DNA of 7,788 bases from Sulfurovum sp. (GCA_026193735.1 JAPHUJ010000267.1:1-7788), one strand, 5' to 3'. Positions 1 through 6,418 are shown, counted from the first letter of the stretch. Numbers and translations: made by a program. Notes: generated by a model not told the origin, from the sequence alone.

Positions 1-1275
1 TATAACGGTAGAAGGAAGTTTCATGATCTTCGCTACACTCTCTTCAATGTCTTTAGGTGTAACTGTTACACCCTCTTGCCCTCTAAGCATAAAGTGTGCA
101 CCCACCTCATCGATGATATCCATCGCTTTATCAGGAAGAAATCTATCATGTAAGTACTTCACAGAAAGATCTATCGCAGATTGAAGTGCCTCATCAGTAA
201 ATGTAATGTTATGATAGGCTTCATACTTATGTTTAATCCCTTTTAAGATGGTCATCGTATCTTCAATACTCGGTTCTTCTACATCTACTTTGGCAAATCT
301 ACGGCTCAATGCCTTGTCTTTGTCAAAAAAGTTTCTAAACTCTGCATACGTTGTTGCACCGATACATTTCAGGTCACCACGCGCAAGTGCGGGTTTCAGT
401 AGATTGGAAGCATCCATACTTCCACCACTGGTTGCCCCTGCTCCTACCATCGTATGGATCTCATCTATGAACAAGATAGCATCCTTTTGCATAGTAAGTT
501 CCTGGATGATACCTTTAAGACGCTTCTCAAAATCACCTCTATACTTCGTTCCTGCAACCAATGCTCCCATATCCAAAGCAAACACTTTTGAGCCTTTGAG
601 TATCTCAGGTACATCACCCTCAGAGATCTTAAGTGCCAATCCTTCAGCGATAGCTGTTTTACCCACCCCCGGTTCGCCTACAAGCAGAGGGTTGTTTTTC
701 TTACGTCTACAGAGCGTTTGCATCACACGTTCTATCTCATCTATACGTCCTACTACAGGGTCTATCTTCCCTGTTTTTGCCAGTGCTACAAGTTCTACAG
801 TAAACTGATCCAAAAGTGTCTCTTCTTTTTTCTCTTCTGCCCCTGTTTTGGCTGTGTCATAACGATGAGAGATGACTTCGAGTACATCCACGCGTACAAT
901 GCCCTCTTTTTTCATGAGATACACTGCATACGAATGTTCCTGCATGAAAATAGCGGCTATCATATCACCTATGCTAGCTTCTGTTCTTCCCGAACTGTGT
1001 ATCTGTGTCATCATGTCGTTTATAGCACGCGAAAGAGCCACCGTCTCAAAAGGCTCCACCGCTTCTTTAAGGGAAGGGATGGTCTTTGTGATATGTTCGA
1101 CGATACCTGCCTCAAGAGCAGCTAGATCTGCATCAAGTATAGTCAGTATCTCTCTCCCTGCTTCACTTCTCACAATAGCCAGGAACACATGTTCTACTGT
1201 CAAATATTCATGTCTATTTTCTTTAGCGTACCCTACAGCCCGTTTAAATACATCATTCAGTGCAATACTAATCAT
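1..1275 (-). CDS. clpA: ATP-dependent Clp protease ATP-binding subunit ClpA (N-terminal 425 residues, partial)
   Basis: ClpA is the AAA+ unfoldase that feeds substrates to the ClpP peptidase in the cytoplasm. I translated the minus strand from the ATG at 1275; the frame is open to the window edge, giving 425 of the usual roughly 730-750 residues. Residues 1 to about 145 are the double Clp-N domain, with the typical NRHEYLTVEH and SSGRTEAS segments, which docks ClpS. The first AAA+ module follows: Walker A GEPGVGKT at 200-207, pore-loop KYRG at 244-247 with Tyr245, Walker B FIDE at 269-272, and the arginine-finger stretch LSRRF with Arg325/326. The second AAA+ module and the ClpP-binding loop would lie outside the window. 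The start is 1 base after the clpS stop, with GAGG at 1285-1288 inside clpS serving as its ribosome site, so the two genes are co-transcribed and probably coupled. ClpB or ClpC are less likely: there is no middle coiled-coil in the visible part and clpS is adjacent. Confidence 0.97.
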   Translation of the reverse strand, partial: MISIALNDVFKRAVGYAKENRHEYLTVEHVFLAIVRSEAGREILTILDADLAALEAGIVEHITKTIPSLKEAVEPFETVALSRAINDMMTQIHSSGRTEASIGDMIAAIFMQEHSYAVYLMKKEGIVRVDVLEVISHRYDTAKTGAEEKKEETLLDQFTVELVALAKTGKIDPVVGRIDEIERVMQTLCRRKKNNPLLVGEPGVGKTAIAEGLALKISEGDVPEILKGSKVFALDMGALVAGTKYRGDFEKRLKGIIQELTMQKDAILFIDEIHTMVGAGATSGGSMDASNLLKPALARGDLKCIGATTYAEFRNFFDKDKALSRRFAKVDVEEPSIEDTMTILKGIKHKYEAYHNITFTDEALQSAIDLSVKYLHDRFLPDKAMDIIDEVGAHFMLRGQEGVTVTPKDIEESVAKIMKLPSTVI

Positions 1276-1276
1276 C

Positions 1277-1576
1277 TTAACTATCCTCTTCAATAGTAGC
1301 GAGTAATGGAAACTCATTTTGTTTGGCCCGTTGCTTGACCTGCTGTGCTTTCGTTTGTGCTATCTCAAAACTATACACACCACATACAGCTTTATCTTTT
1401 TCATGTATCTGCAACATGATCTGTTCTGCCTGTGCATGTGTCTTATGGAAAATACTCATGAGTATTTCTACTACAAAATCCATACTTGTATAATCATCAT
1501 TATGCAGCAACACTTTAAACATCTTTGGTTCTTGTAACTCTAAGGCTATCTCTAACTCTTCTTCAAACTTTGGCAT
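1277..1576 (-). CDS. clpS: ClpS, N-degron adaptor for ClpAP
   Basis: ClpS binds proteins with destabilising N-terminal residues (Leu, Phe, Tyr, Trp) and hands them to the ClpA N-domain for degradation. The 99-residue protein has a flexible acidic N-terminal tail (residues 1-16) followed by the folded core. The pocket residues known from the family are present: Asn26-Asp27-Asp28 (HNDDYTSMDFV), the gatekeeper Met32, and His58 in QIHEKDKAVCGVY. Length and motif order match typical ClpS. It is the first gene of a clpS-clpA pair, the usual order in Proteobacteria. In several Campylobacterota an aat (Leu/Phe-tRNA-protein transferase) gene follows clpA, but that position is outside the window. The start at 1576 is preceded by only a weak AGGA about 12 bases upstream. 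A diverged copy of an intergenic repeat ends 37 bases upstream. Confidence 0.97.
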   Translation of the reverse strand: MPKFEEELEIALELQEPKMFKVLLHNDDYTSMDFVVEILMSIFHKTHAQAEQIMLQIHEKDKAVCGVYSFEIAQTKAQQVKQRAKQNEFPLLATIEEDS

Positions 1577-1613
1577 ATTATGTTAAAATCCTATTATTAT
1601 TTAAGACATTTTT

Positions 1614-1676
1614 TGAGCAAAGCCCAAAAACCTATGCTAACGCTGTATTTTCTTCAGCAGAAAGCACATGCGGCCA
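1614..1676 (-). repeat. Intergenic repeat, copy 1 (upstream of clpS)
   Basis: This segment aligns with 6419-6479 in the same orientation. On the plus strand both contain GCAAAGCCCA (1617-1626), then after a non-conserved 9-10 base linker GCTAAC (1636-1641), then a TTC-rich block ending TCTTCAGCAG (1651-1660), then a looser block ending GCG. By hand about 40 of 57 aligned positions agree, with one gap, and many of the differences are transitions. The left end can form a hairpin TGAGC-AAA-GCCCA (1614-1626) with one A/C mismatch; copy 2 has the perfect version. It lies in the divergent clpS/bioD gap, 37 bases from the clpS start, and contains no credible coding frame. It could be a dispersed repeat or a shared leader element; the sequence alone does not decide. 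Confidence 0.6.
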
Positions 1677-1748
1677 TCGCATTCAACCCATACGCACAAT
1701 GCTAGATGGTTGTATGTCCTATTTTCTATACTATTATACAAAAAAAAC

Positions 1749-1752
1749 GGAG
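1749..1752 (+). promoter_or_regulatory. Ribosome binding site of bioD (bears on its start codon)
   Basis: GGAG at 1749-1752 lies only 2 bases before the ATG at 1755 but 8 bases before an in-frame GTG at 1761. By spacing the GTG is the better-placed start; by codon preference the ATG is. AT-rich -10-like hexamers (TATACT at 1727-1732, TATTAT at 1732-1737) sit just upstream, without a convincing -35. Confidence 0.45.
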
Positions 1753-1754
1753 AA

Positions 1755-2393
1755 ATGCAAGTGCAATCACTTTTCATCACTGCTACCGGTACAAACGTGG
1801 GAAAAACATACACCACGCTGAAGCTCATTGAAGCCTTTGCTTCCAAAGGCTTGGCTGTCGGTGTATTTAAACCTATTGAAACAGATGCAAATCCTGTACC
1901 ACATGATGCTATGTTACTCTTAAAAGCTTGCCAGAAGGTAAATGAAAACTTCAAAAATCTTACAGTACAGGACATTACTGCCTATACTTTTCCTCTTCCT
2001 GCAGCTCCTTTTTGTGCAGATAAAAATCATATGATCGACCTAGACCATATCATAGATAAATATCAAGAACTTTCAAAACTCTGCGACATTCTTTTGGTAG
2101 AAGGTGCCGGTGGCCTTATGGTACCTGTGACTAAAGATTTTATGATGATAGATCTGGTTCAAAAACTGGGATCCAAAGTCCTTTTGGTCACACCGAGCAG
2201 GTTAGGATGCATTAACGATACCTTACTTTCTATGGAGGCATTACGATCTCGTCATATATATTTTGACTGGTGTGTGAATTTGTTTGAAGACGAAGAGCGT
2301 TTTTCTGAAGTGACAAAGCCTTTTTATGATGAAGTATTTCCTGAGTGGTGGAGTATCGAACAAGGACTAAAAAGGTTTATTAGCCGCTATTAG
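1755..2393 (+). CDS. bioD: Dethiobiotin synthetase BioD
   Basis: BioD closes the ureido ring of dethiobiotin from 7,8-diaminopelargonate, CO2 and ATP, the penultimate step of biotin synthesis, in the cytoplasm. The 212-residue protein shows the P-loop TGTNVGKT (11-18), the carbamate-site lysine in FKPIET (Lys39), the DAM segment after a short loop (Asp51), the EGAGGLMVPV loop (116-125), and LGCINDTLLSMEAL (150-163), the usual end of the nucleotide-binding core. The C-terminal part after residue 170 is short, as in other Campylobacterota BioD proteins. The ORF extends upstream to 1668, but that extension runs through the intergenic repeat and lacks homology-like features, so the start is 1755 (ATG) or, with better ribosome-site spacing, 1761 (GTG). 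No other biotin gene is in the window. It is transcribed divergently from clpS and followed 69 bases later by pyrB. Confidence 0.93.
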   Translation: MQVQSLFITATGTNVGKTYTTLKLIEAFASKGLAVGVFKPIETDANPVPHDAMLLLKACQKVNENFKNLTVQDITAYTFPLPAAPFCADKNHMIDLDHIIDKYQELSKLCDILLVEGAGGLMVPVTKDFMMIDLVQKLGSKVLLVTPSRLGCINDTLLSMEALRSRHIYFDWCVNLFEDEERFSEVTKPFYDEVFPEWWSIEQGLKRFISRY

Positions 2394-2394
2394 A

Positions 2395-2400
2395 TATAAT
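2395..2400 (+). promoter_or_regulatory. Candidate -10 element for pyrB
   Basis: A perfect TATAAT lies just after the bioD stop, 62 bases before the pyrB start. No clear -35 is seen, which is common in this phylum. The predicted leader would contain a small hairpin, CTGG-TCAAG-CCAG (2427-2439), ahead of the GGAGG ribosome site at 2448-2452. The hairpin is too weak to call an attenuator. Confidence 0.35.
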
Positions 2401-2462
2401 CTCATCATTATAAAGTTATAGATTCCCTGGTCAAGCCAGAAAATGACGGAGGATGGATACCC

Positions 2463-3344
2463 ATGCAACACTTAGTAGACATAAACAACTTTTCAGATGC
2501 ACAGATAGCGCAGCTACTTCATGATGCTAAAACCTTTAAAGCACAACGTCCATCTCAACTTTTAAGAGATAAACTTCTTATCACTCTTTTCTTTGAAAAT
2601 TCTACACGTACACGTAGTTCTTTTGAGGTGGCAGCTAAGCGACTTGGTGCTGCAGTAGTACATCTTGACCCGGGTAAAAGTTCTACAAATAAAGGGGAAT
2701 CTCTAGAAGATACCTTTGCAAACCTTTGCGCGATGGAACCTGATGGAGTCATTATCCGTCATTCAGAAAATGAAGCCCCTGGATTATTAGCCGATATGCA
2801 GATGACTTCAGTCATCAATGCAGGAGCAGGTAACTACGCACACCCAACCCAAGCACTGCTTGACCTCTTTACTTTGATGGAGCATTTTAATGGTAATGTT
2901 CAAGGTAAGACCATTGCCATTGTAGGGGATATCGTAAGTTCTAGAGTTGCAAGTTCTGGGATACGTCTGTTTACGCGTATGGGGATGAATGTCATTTTAG
3001 TTGCACCAAAACCATTTATGCCTGAAAGTGATCTTCCTCAATTCGAAAAACTCGAAGATGTTCTGGACAAAGTAGATGTGATCATGTCTCTTAGAGCACA
3101 ATTGGAACGTCATGCTTCACCCATTTTTAATGATTATGCTGCCTATGCAAAACACTACTGCATTGACCATGCACGCTTAGGGAACAGAAACATTTTGATC
3201 CTTCATCCTGGTCCAGTGATGAGAAACATAGACATCTCTGATGCCATGCTTGAAGATGAACGCTGTAAAGTACTTGAACAGGTTAAAAATGGTGTTTATA
3301 TGCGTATGGCTATCTTAAAGTTATTGCTGTTGGATAGTGAATAA
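2463..3344 (+). CDS. pyrB: Aspartate carbamoyltransferase catalytic subunit PyrB
   Basis: PyrB condenses carbamoyl phosphate with aspartate to N-carbamoyl-aspartate, the committed step of de novo pyrimidine synthesis. The 293-residue length is normal. The carbamoyl-phosphate site FFENSTRTR is at 43-51, the lysine loop STNKGES at 74-80, IIRHSE at 97-102, and HPTQALLDLFT at 127-137. GDIVSSRVASS follows at 155-165 (Arg161), then the aspartate-binding LRAQLER at 210-216 and HPGPVMRN at 248-255. All the expected catalytic residues are present. LRAQLER and HPGPVMRN distinguish it from ornithine carbamoyltransferase. No pyrI (regulatory subunit) lies next to it, so a catalytic trimer, possibly held with dihydroorotase as in other bacteria, is inferred. 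The start has GGAGG at 2448-2452, 10 bases upstream. An overlapping ATG at 2453 is out of frame. Confidence 0.97.
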   Translation: MQHLVDINNFSDAQIAQLLHDAKTFKAQRPSQLLRDKLLITLFFENSTRTRSSFEVAAKRLGAAVVHLDPGKSSTNKGESLEDTFANLCAMEPDGVIIRHSENEAPGLLADMQMTSVINAGAGNYAHPTQALLDLFTLMEHFNGNVQGKTIAIVGDIVSSRVASSGIRLFTRMGMNVILVAPKPFMPESDLPQFEKLEDVLDKVDVIMSLRAQLERHASPIFNDYAAYAKHYCIDHARLGNRNILILHPGPVMRNIDISDAMLEDERCKVLEQVKNGVYMRMAILKLLLLDSE

Positions 3345-3424
3345 AGATTTGTTTACTCTGGTTTTGCAATCTTTAATTACATATTGTATTTCTTCTTTAC
3401 TTTTTTAATAAAGTAAGCAAAAAT

Positions 3425-3472
3425 CGTCACGGCTTTCGAATCGCTTCGCTTACAAGGGCGTTCGCCGCGACA
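3425..3472. repeat. GC-rich REP-like palindrome between pyrB and pabB
   Basis: Imperfect arms GTCACGGC (3426-3433) and GCCGCGAC (3464-3471) pair over 8 positions with one A/C mismatch. Between the arms are two smaller possible hairpins, CGAA-TCGC-TTCG (3437-3448) and GGCG-TT-CGCC (3457-3466, competing with the outer stem). The block is markedly richer in G and C than the very AT-rich flanks (3345-3424, 3472-3482). This resembles REP-type extragenic palindromes. It has no T-tract on either strand, so it is not a standard intrinsic terminator, although it could stabilise the pyrB transcript end. Only one copy is in the window, so repeat status is inferred from form. Confidence 0.5.
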
Positions 3473-3483
3473 TTATTTACAAG

Positions 3484-3490
3484 AGAGGAG
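3484..3490 (+). promoter_or_regulatory. Ribosome binding site that fixes the pabB start
   Basis: AGAGGAG at 3484-3490 is a strong Shine-Dalgarno match. It is 7 bases before the ATG at 3498 but only 1 base before an in-frame TTG at 3492, so 3498 is the start. Confidence 0.75.
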
Positions 3491-3497
3491 TTTGTTT

Positions 3498-4472
3498 ATG
3501 TCATGGCTTAGCAAAGAGGAAGGATTTTCTCACATAGACAAACTTTCACATGAGCGAACACCTTTTCTTTTTATCACCTCTTTTGAACAAGATAAGATCT
3601 TTGCCAAGCCACTTGACAAACTGGATGATGACATTTTCTATAAATTGGAGGATTGGCGTAATTACCCTGTGAAAAAGCGTACAAAAGATTTTACCTTTTC
3701 CAAATTTCCTGTTGATTTCAACACTTACAAACAAGCGCTCAATGAAGTACTCGAAGAGATACGTTCCGGTAATACCTATCTGCTCAATCTCACGTTCAGA
3801 ACCCCTGTAGAAAGTTCTCTTACACTTAAAGAGATTTTCACTTATGCCAGAGCCAAATTTAAACTTTATTTTAAAGATGAGTTTATCTGCTTTTCTCCGG
3901 AGCGTTTTGTAGAAATAGAAGAGAACACTATAGCCACCTACCCCATGAAGGGAACCATAGATGCTCACCTTCCACATGCAAAAGAGAGCATCTTGGCCGA
4001 TGAGAAAGAGATGGCTGAACATATCATGATAGTAGACTTGATGCGTAACGACCTTGGGATCATCGGCTCTGACGTAAAAGTAGAGAAGTTTCGTTATATC
4101 GAGAAGATAAAAGCGGGTGAAAAAGAACTTTTACAGGTCAGTTCCAAGATCACAGCAACACTTCCTGTTGATTGGAGAGATAATGTAGGCACACTCCTCA
4201 GTCAAATACTTCCTGCAGGTTCCATCTCCGGAACACCTAAAAAGAGTACACTGAACATCATCAACCATGTAGAAGATTTTGAGAGAGGATTTTATACTGG
4301 AGTATTTGGTATTTTTGATGGTGAGTCTCTACGTTCCGGTGTGATGATACGTTTCATCGAAAAAGAAAATGACAAATTCTTTTACAAGAGTGGTGGAGGC
4401 ATCACCATAGACTCTGATGCAAGAAGTGAATATGAAGAGTTGATAGACAAAATTTATTTACCGTTATCATAA
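3498..4472 (+). CDS. pabB: Aminodeoxychorismate synthase component I (PabB)
   Basis: PabB converts chorismate and ammonia (from PabA) to 4-amino-4-deoxychorismate, the first committed step toward p-aminobenzoate and folate. The 324-residue protein has a short N-terminal region (about 1-70) and a complete chorismate-binding domain: IRSGNTYLLNLTF (88-100), TYPMKGTI (147-154) with the PabB-type lysine Lys151, IVDLMRNDLG (178-187), PAGSISGTPK (239-248), GFYTGVFG (264-271) and SGGGITIDS (298-306). The lysine in the PxKGT motif is characteristic of PabB, whereas anthranilate synthase TrpE normally has alanine there, which favours PabB over TrpE. It is much shorter than E. coli PabB (about 450) because the N-terminal tryptophan-binding-like domain is reduced, as is common in Campylobacterota. 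No pabA or pabC adjoins it here. Confidence 0.92.
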   Translation: MSWLSKEEGFSHIDKLSHERTPFLFITSFEQDKIFAKPLDKLDDDIFYKLEDWRNYPVKKRTKDFTFSKFPVDFNTYKQALNEVLEEIRSGNTYLLNLTFRTPVESSLTLKEIFTYARAKFKLYFKDEFICFSPERFVEIEENTIATYPMKGTIDAHLPHAKESILADEKEMAEHIMIVDLMRNDLGIIGSDVKVEKFRYIEKIKAGEKELLQVSSKITATLPVDWRDNVGTLLSQILPAGSISGTPKKSTLNIINHVEDFERGFYTGVFGIFDGESLRSGVMIRFIEKENDKFFYKSGGGITIDSDARSEYEELIDKIYLPLS

Positions 4473-4551
4473 TAGGACTGAGCTCCATAACAATTTGCCT
4501 TTTTAGGAAAATTTTTGTAAACTATTTTATAACAATTTAGAAAGGTTCATT

Positions 4552-4803
4552 ATGTCTAGACTATTTTCAAGTATTATACTTTCTCTTTTCCTACTCTTTC
4601 AAACCACATCCTTCGCAGAAGAAGACACAACACCCACAGAAACAAATGTAGAAGTACAAGAAACTGAGGTACCTCAGGAAGCAGAAGCAAGGGAAGAAGT
4701 TGAACCTGAAGAAGCACTTTCTGAAGCAGAAAAAGAGGCACGAGCGGCCGAAGAAGCGGAGCTGCGTGAGGCCGGTGTTTATGAAGAACCAGTTGTCGAA
4801 TAA
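4552..4803 (+). CDS. Small secreted glutamate-rich protein, function unknown
   Basis: I do not recognise this 83-residue protein. It begins with a clear Sec signal peptide: basic Arg3, a hydrophobic core at 4-16, and a Ser-Phe-Ala cleavage site at 20-22. The mature chain is about 61 residues, of which by hand count 23 are Glu and one Asp, against three Arg and one Lys, so net charge is near -20. The first half is Thr/Pro/Val/Glu-rich and probably disordered. The second half (about 45-75), with EAEKEARAAEEAELRE, could form a charged alpha-helix or coiled coil. There is no cysteine. AAAGG at 4541-4545 gives a good ribosome site 6 bases before the ATG. The 79-base gap after pabB suggests its own promoter. 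A role in metal binding, envelope charge or as a periplasmic chaperone-like polyanion is possible but unsupported. Confidence 0.75.
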   Translation: MSRLFSSIILSLFLLFQTTSFAEEDTTPTETNVEVQETEVPQEAEAREEVEPEEALSEAEKEARAAEEAELREAGVYEEPVVE

Positions 4804-4815
4804 TCCGGCTAAACG

Positions 4816-5340
4816 CTAAAGACATCCCCTCTTTGGTCTGTGTTTCCACTTATACTCTGAATCATCTTCTACTTTAGAAAAATATAGTTCTCCTGAATTT
4901 CTCCACGGATCTATGATGATGCCCTCTTCCACATTTCCGTCCTTTGCTACAATAACCAAAGCATTATGTTCATAAAAATATTCGCCTATGTTCGCACCAG
5001 CCAAATGAAACTCAAAAGAAGCATAGTGTTTCTCAGACAGATACGCATACAAAGCGTCACTCCAATGATAACAAAGTCCTTTTTCGCGCAATCCCACGGT
5101 AACTAAGAAGTTATGAAATACAGGTGGTGAGGTAAGTTCAAATTCTTTTGTCAGTTTCTTCGTTTTATAAAAAATATCTTGGGAAAGCCGCATCGCTTCA
5201 CTTTGAGGAATTCTGATATCTAATGACTGTAAAAGAAGTGAGAGTTGCGTCATCTTAGTTTGCGATACCGAAGGCGGTGTAACAGCACACCCTACAAGAA
5301 AAAAAGCAAGAATGAAAAATTTAAAACAGTGTTTGAACAT
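4816..5340 (-). CDS. Putative lipoprotein with possible Cys-His-Asp (transglutaminase/papain-like) triad
   Basis: Translated from the ATG at 5340, the 174-residue protein has a lipoprotein signal: basic start, hydrophobic 6-16, lipobox LVGC with Cys18 as the lipid-bearing residue. The frame is open upstream to 5439, but that extension lies inside the rhomboid gene and would bury the signal, so 5340 is preferred. The C-terminal half carries LREKGLCYHWSDAL (84-97, Cys90), then YEHNALVIV (123-131, His125), then IIIDPWRNSG (141-150, Asp144, Trp146). The order Cys, His, Asp with about 35 and 19 residues between them is that of transglutaminase-like and papain-fold enzymes, so I infer a possible peptidase, amidase or acyltransferase at the membrane. 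I cannot name the family. It overlaps the end of the rhomboid gene by 20 bases, implying co-transcription and coupling. Confidence 0.8.
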   Translation of the reverse strand: MFKHCFKFFILAFFLVGCAVTPPSVSQTKMTQLSLLLQSLDIRIPQSEAMRLSQDIFYKTKKLTKEFELTSPPVFHNFLVTVGLREKGLCYHWSDALYAYLSEKHYASFEFHLAGANIGEYFYEHNALVIVAKDGNVEEGIIIDPWRNSGELYFSKVEDDSEYKWKHRPKRGCL

Positions 5341-6001
5341 ATTGATCAGGAAGGTATGAACCAATGGCCATGATGATGAGCACCATAGCAATGCTATATA
5401 CCCAGATCCATTTTGGATCTTTAGAGAGTACAAACCCACCTATAAAACCTATTATAAGTCCTCCGATATGAGCACTTACATCGACTGAAGGAATAGAAAA
5501 TCCTATCACAAGGTTAATCACGATAATGATAGCAAAGTCTTTCATAAACGCTTTAGTGTAAGAGGCTATCTTCTCTCTATGTGCCAGAAAAAAACCTGCC
5601 AATGCGCCAAAAACACCAAAAATAGCTCCAGATGCACCTACGCCTACACTCACAGGATGCATATAAAGTGATATAAGCCCACCTATGAGGCCCGAGAAAA
5701 AGTAAATGCTTAGATAAGACTTCGTATCAAAGTACATCTCTGCTGCACGGCCTATGAGGTAAAGAGAAAACATATTCATCAGTAGATGGGTCATGCCTCC
5801 ATGCAGGAACATCGCAGTAAACAGTCTCCACCACTCACCCTTAAGCACCGTCAATGGACCATACAAGGCACCCATATCTACAAGGGTCTGCATATCCATA
5901 TCTATCAGACTTTGACTCCAAAATGCAGAAAAGAGATAGACTATACCATTAAACGCTATTATTACATACGTAAGGGTATAACGTTTGATGTCAGCTTTCA
6001 T
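5321..6001 (-). CDS. Rhomboid family intramembrane serine protease
   Basis: Rhomboids cut transmembrane substrates within the bilayer of the inner membrane. The 226-residue protein has about seven hydrophobic segments: TM1 9-28, then roughly 63-86, 95-113, 122-140, 154-170, 178-192 and a C-terminal 198-214. This is the six-helix core plus one. The catalytic pair is visible: Ser124 in GVGASGAIFG (120-129) and His178 in SAHIGGLIIGF (176-186). The L1-loop EWWRLFT (56-62) and the HGGMTHLLMNMF stretch with oxyanion-side His72 and Asn76 are also present, so the enzyme should be active. There is no N-terminal soluble domain. The ATG at 6001 follows the upstream gene's stop by 6 bases and has only a weak ribosome site, which fits translational coupling. 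Substrates are unknown. The overlapping downstream lipoprotein is a natural partner to test. Confidence 0.95.
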   Translation of the reverse strand: MKADIKRYTLTYVIIAFNGIVYLFSAFWSQSLIDMDMQTLVDMGALYGPLTVLKGEWWRLFTAMFLHGGMTHLLMNMFSLYLIGRAAEMYFDTKSYLSIYFFSGLIGGLISLYMHPVSVGVGASGAIFGVFGALAGFFLAHREKIASYTKAFMKDFAIIIVINLVIGFSIPSVDVSAHIGGLIIGFIGGFVLSKDPKWIWVYSIAMVLIIMAIGSYLPDQYVQTLF

Positions 6002-6007
6002 AGATAC

Positions 6008-6388
6008 TTAACAGATAGCCTCTGCAAAGATCACACCATCTACATGTCCTCTTGCTATTTTACTTATCTCTTTTTCACTATGGATGAGAACTAAGATACG
6101 TGTATCAAAAAGGTACTCTTGCGCTATAGGCTGGATCATCAGAGCATCATCTTCTTCACAAATGATATATTTTGCACCTAAAGCATTTGCGAAGAGTGCA
6201 TCATCTAATGTATTTACCACCACAGCAAAAGGAATTGCATTGGCTTGGCAATGTTGTGCATACGTATGCGAATCCACTAAAGGTTCAAGTAAAATGATAT
6301 CATTTGCTTCACTTTTCTTAATACCTTCTATAGAAAATACTTTAAAAAAACGATTACTTTTTATCCATGGGTGTCCGATAATTATCAT
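6008..6388 (-). CDS. Conserved hypothetical protein, alpha/beta fold likely
   Basis: The protein has 126 residues from the ATG at 6388, which has a good ribosome site (AAAGGAAA at 6393-6400). The frame extends to 6433, but only through the intergenic repeat, so the shorter start is chosen. The sequence has no signal peptide or membrane segment and alternates short hydrophobic strands with helices: IIIGH near the start, IILLEPL, FAVVVN, AKYIICEED, TRILVLIHSE, VDGVIFAEAI at the end. The stretch NTLDDALFANALGAKYI and the closing VDGVIF resemble beta/alpha units of TIM-barrel enzymes (a phosphate-site-like end), but the protein is half the size of a barrel and shows no complete catalytic motif. 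I recognise it only as the type of protein annotated as hypothetical in Campylobacterota. It leads the rhomboid/lipoprotein set, 6 bases upstream of the rhomboid gene. Confidence 0.8.
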   Translation of the reverse strand: MIIIGHPWIKSNRFFKVFSIEGIKKSEANDIILLEPLVDSHTYAQHCQANAIPFAVVVNTLDDALFANALGAKYIICEEDDALMIQPIAQEYLFDTRILVLIHSEKEISKIARGHVDGVIFAEAIC

Positions 6389-6418
6389 GATTTTTCCTTT
6401 TTTATAATATAACGCAAA

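Noticed and set aside
248..1306. Plus-strand open frames (186, 135 and 144 residues) across 248-1306
   Set aside because: They are antisense to clpA, whose motifs are continuous on the minus strand; the plus-strand translations are Ser/Thr/Ile-rich with no family resemblance.
1591..1620. TTGCTC with TAATAA/TAATAG (minus strand) as the clpS promoter
   Set aside because: The predicted start of transcription would fall about 10 bases from the clpS ATG, again leaving almost no leader.
1637..1975. Minus-strand open frame of 112 residues crossing the repeat and the start of bioD
   Set aside because: It is antisense to the BioD P-loop region and reads through the intergenic repeat; no ribosome site or family signal.
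3398..3420. AT hairpin TTACTTT/AAAGTAA after pyrB as an intrinsic terminator
   Set aside because: The stem is only A/T-rich and is followed by GCAAAAA rather than a T-tract on the plus strand, so it does not fit an intrinsic terminator.
3546..4022. Minus-strand open frame of 158 residues
   Set aside because: It is antisense to pabB, which has a full set of motifs on the plus strand.
4495..4533. TTGCCT with TATTTT/TATAAC as the promoter of the acidic protein gene
   Set aside because: Spacing is 22 or more bases and the -10 is poor; a promoter probably exists in this gap but cannot be placed.
4574..4849. Minus-strand Leu-rich frame of 91 residues opposite the acidic protein
   Set aside because: Runs of Leu arise as the complement of GAA/GAG codons; the plus-strand frame has a signal peptide and ribosome site.
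6401..6410. TATTAT/TATAAA upstream of the gene starting at 6388 as its promoter
   Set aside because: It would start transcription within the ribosome site, leaving a leader too short; the AT-rich sequence is probably incidental.
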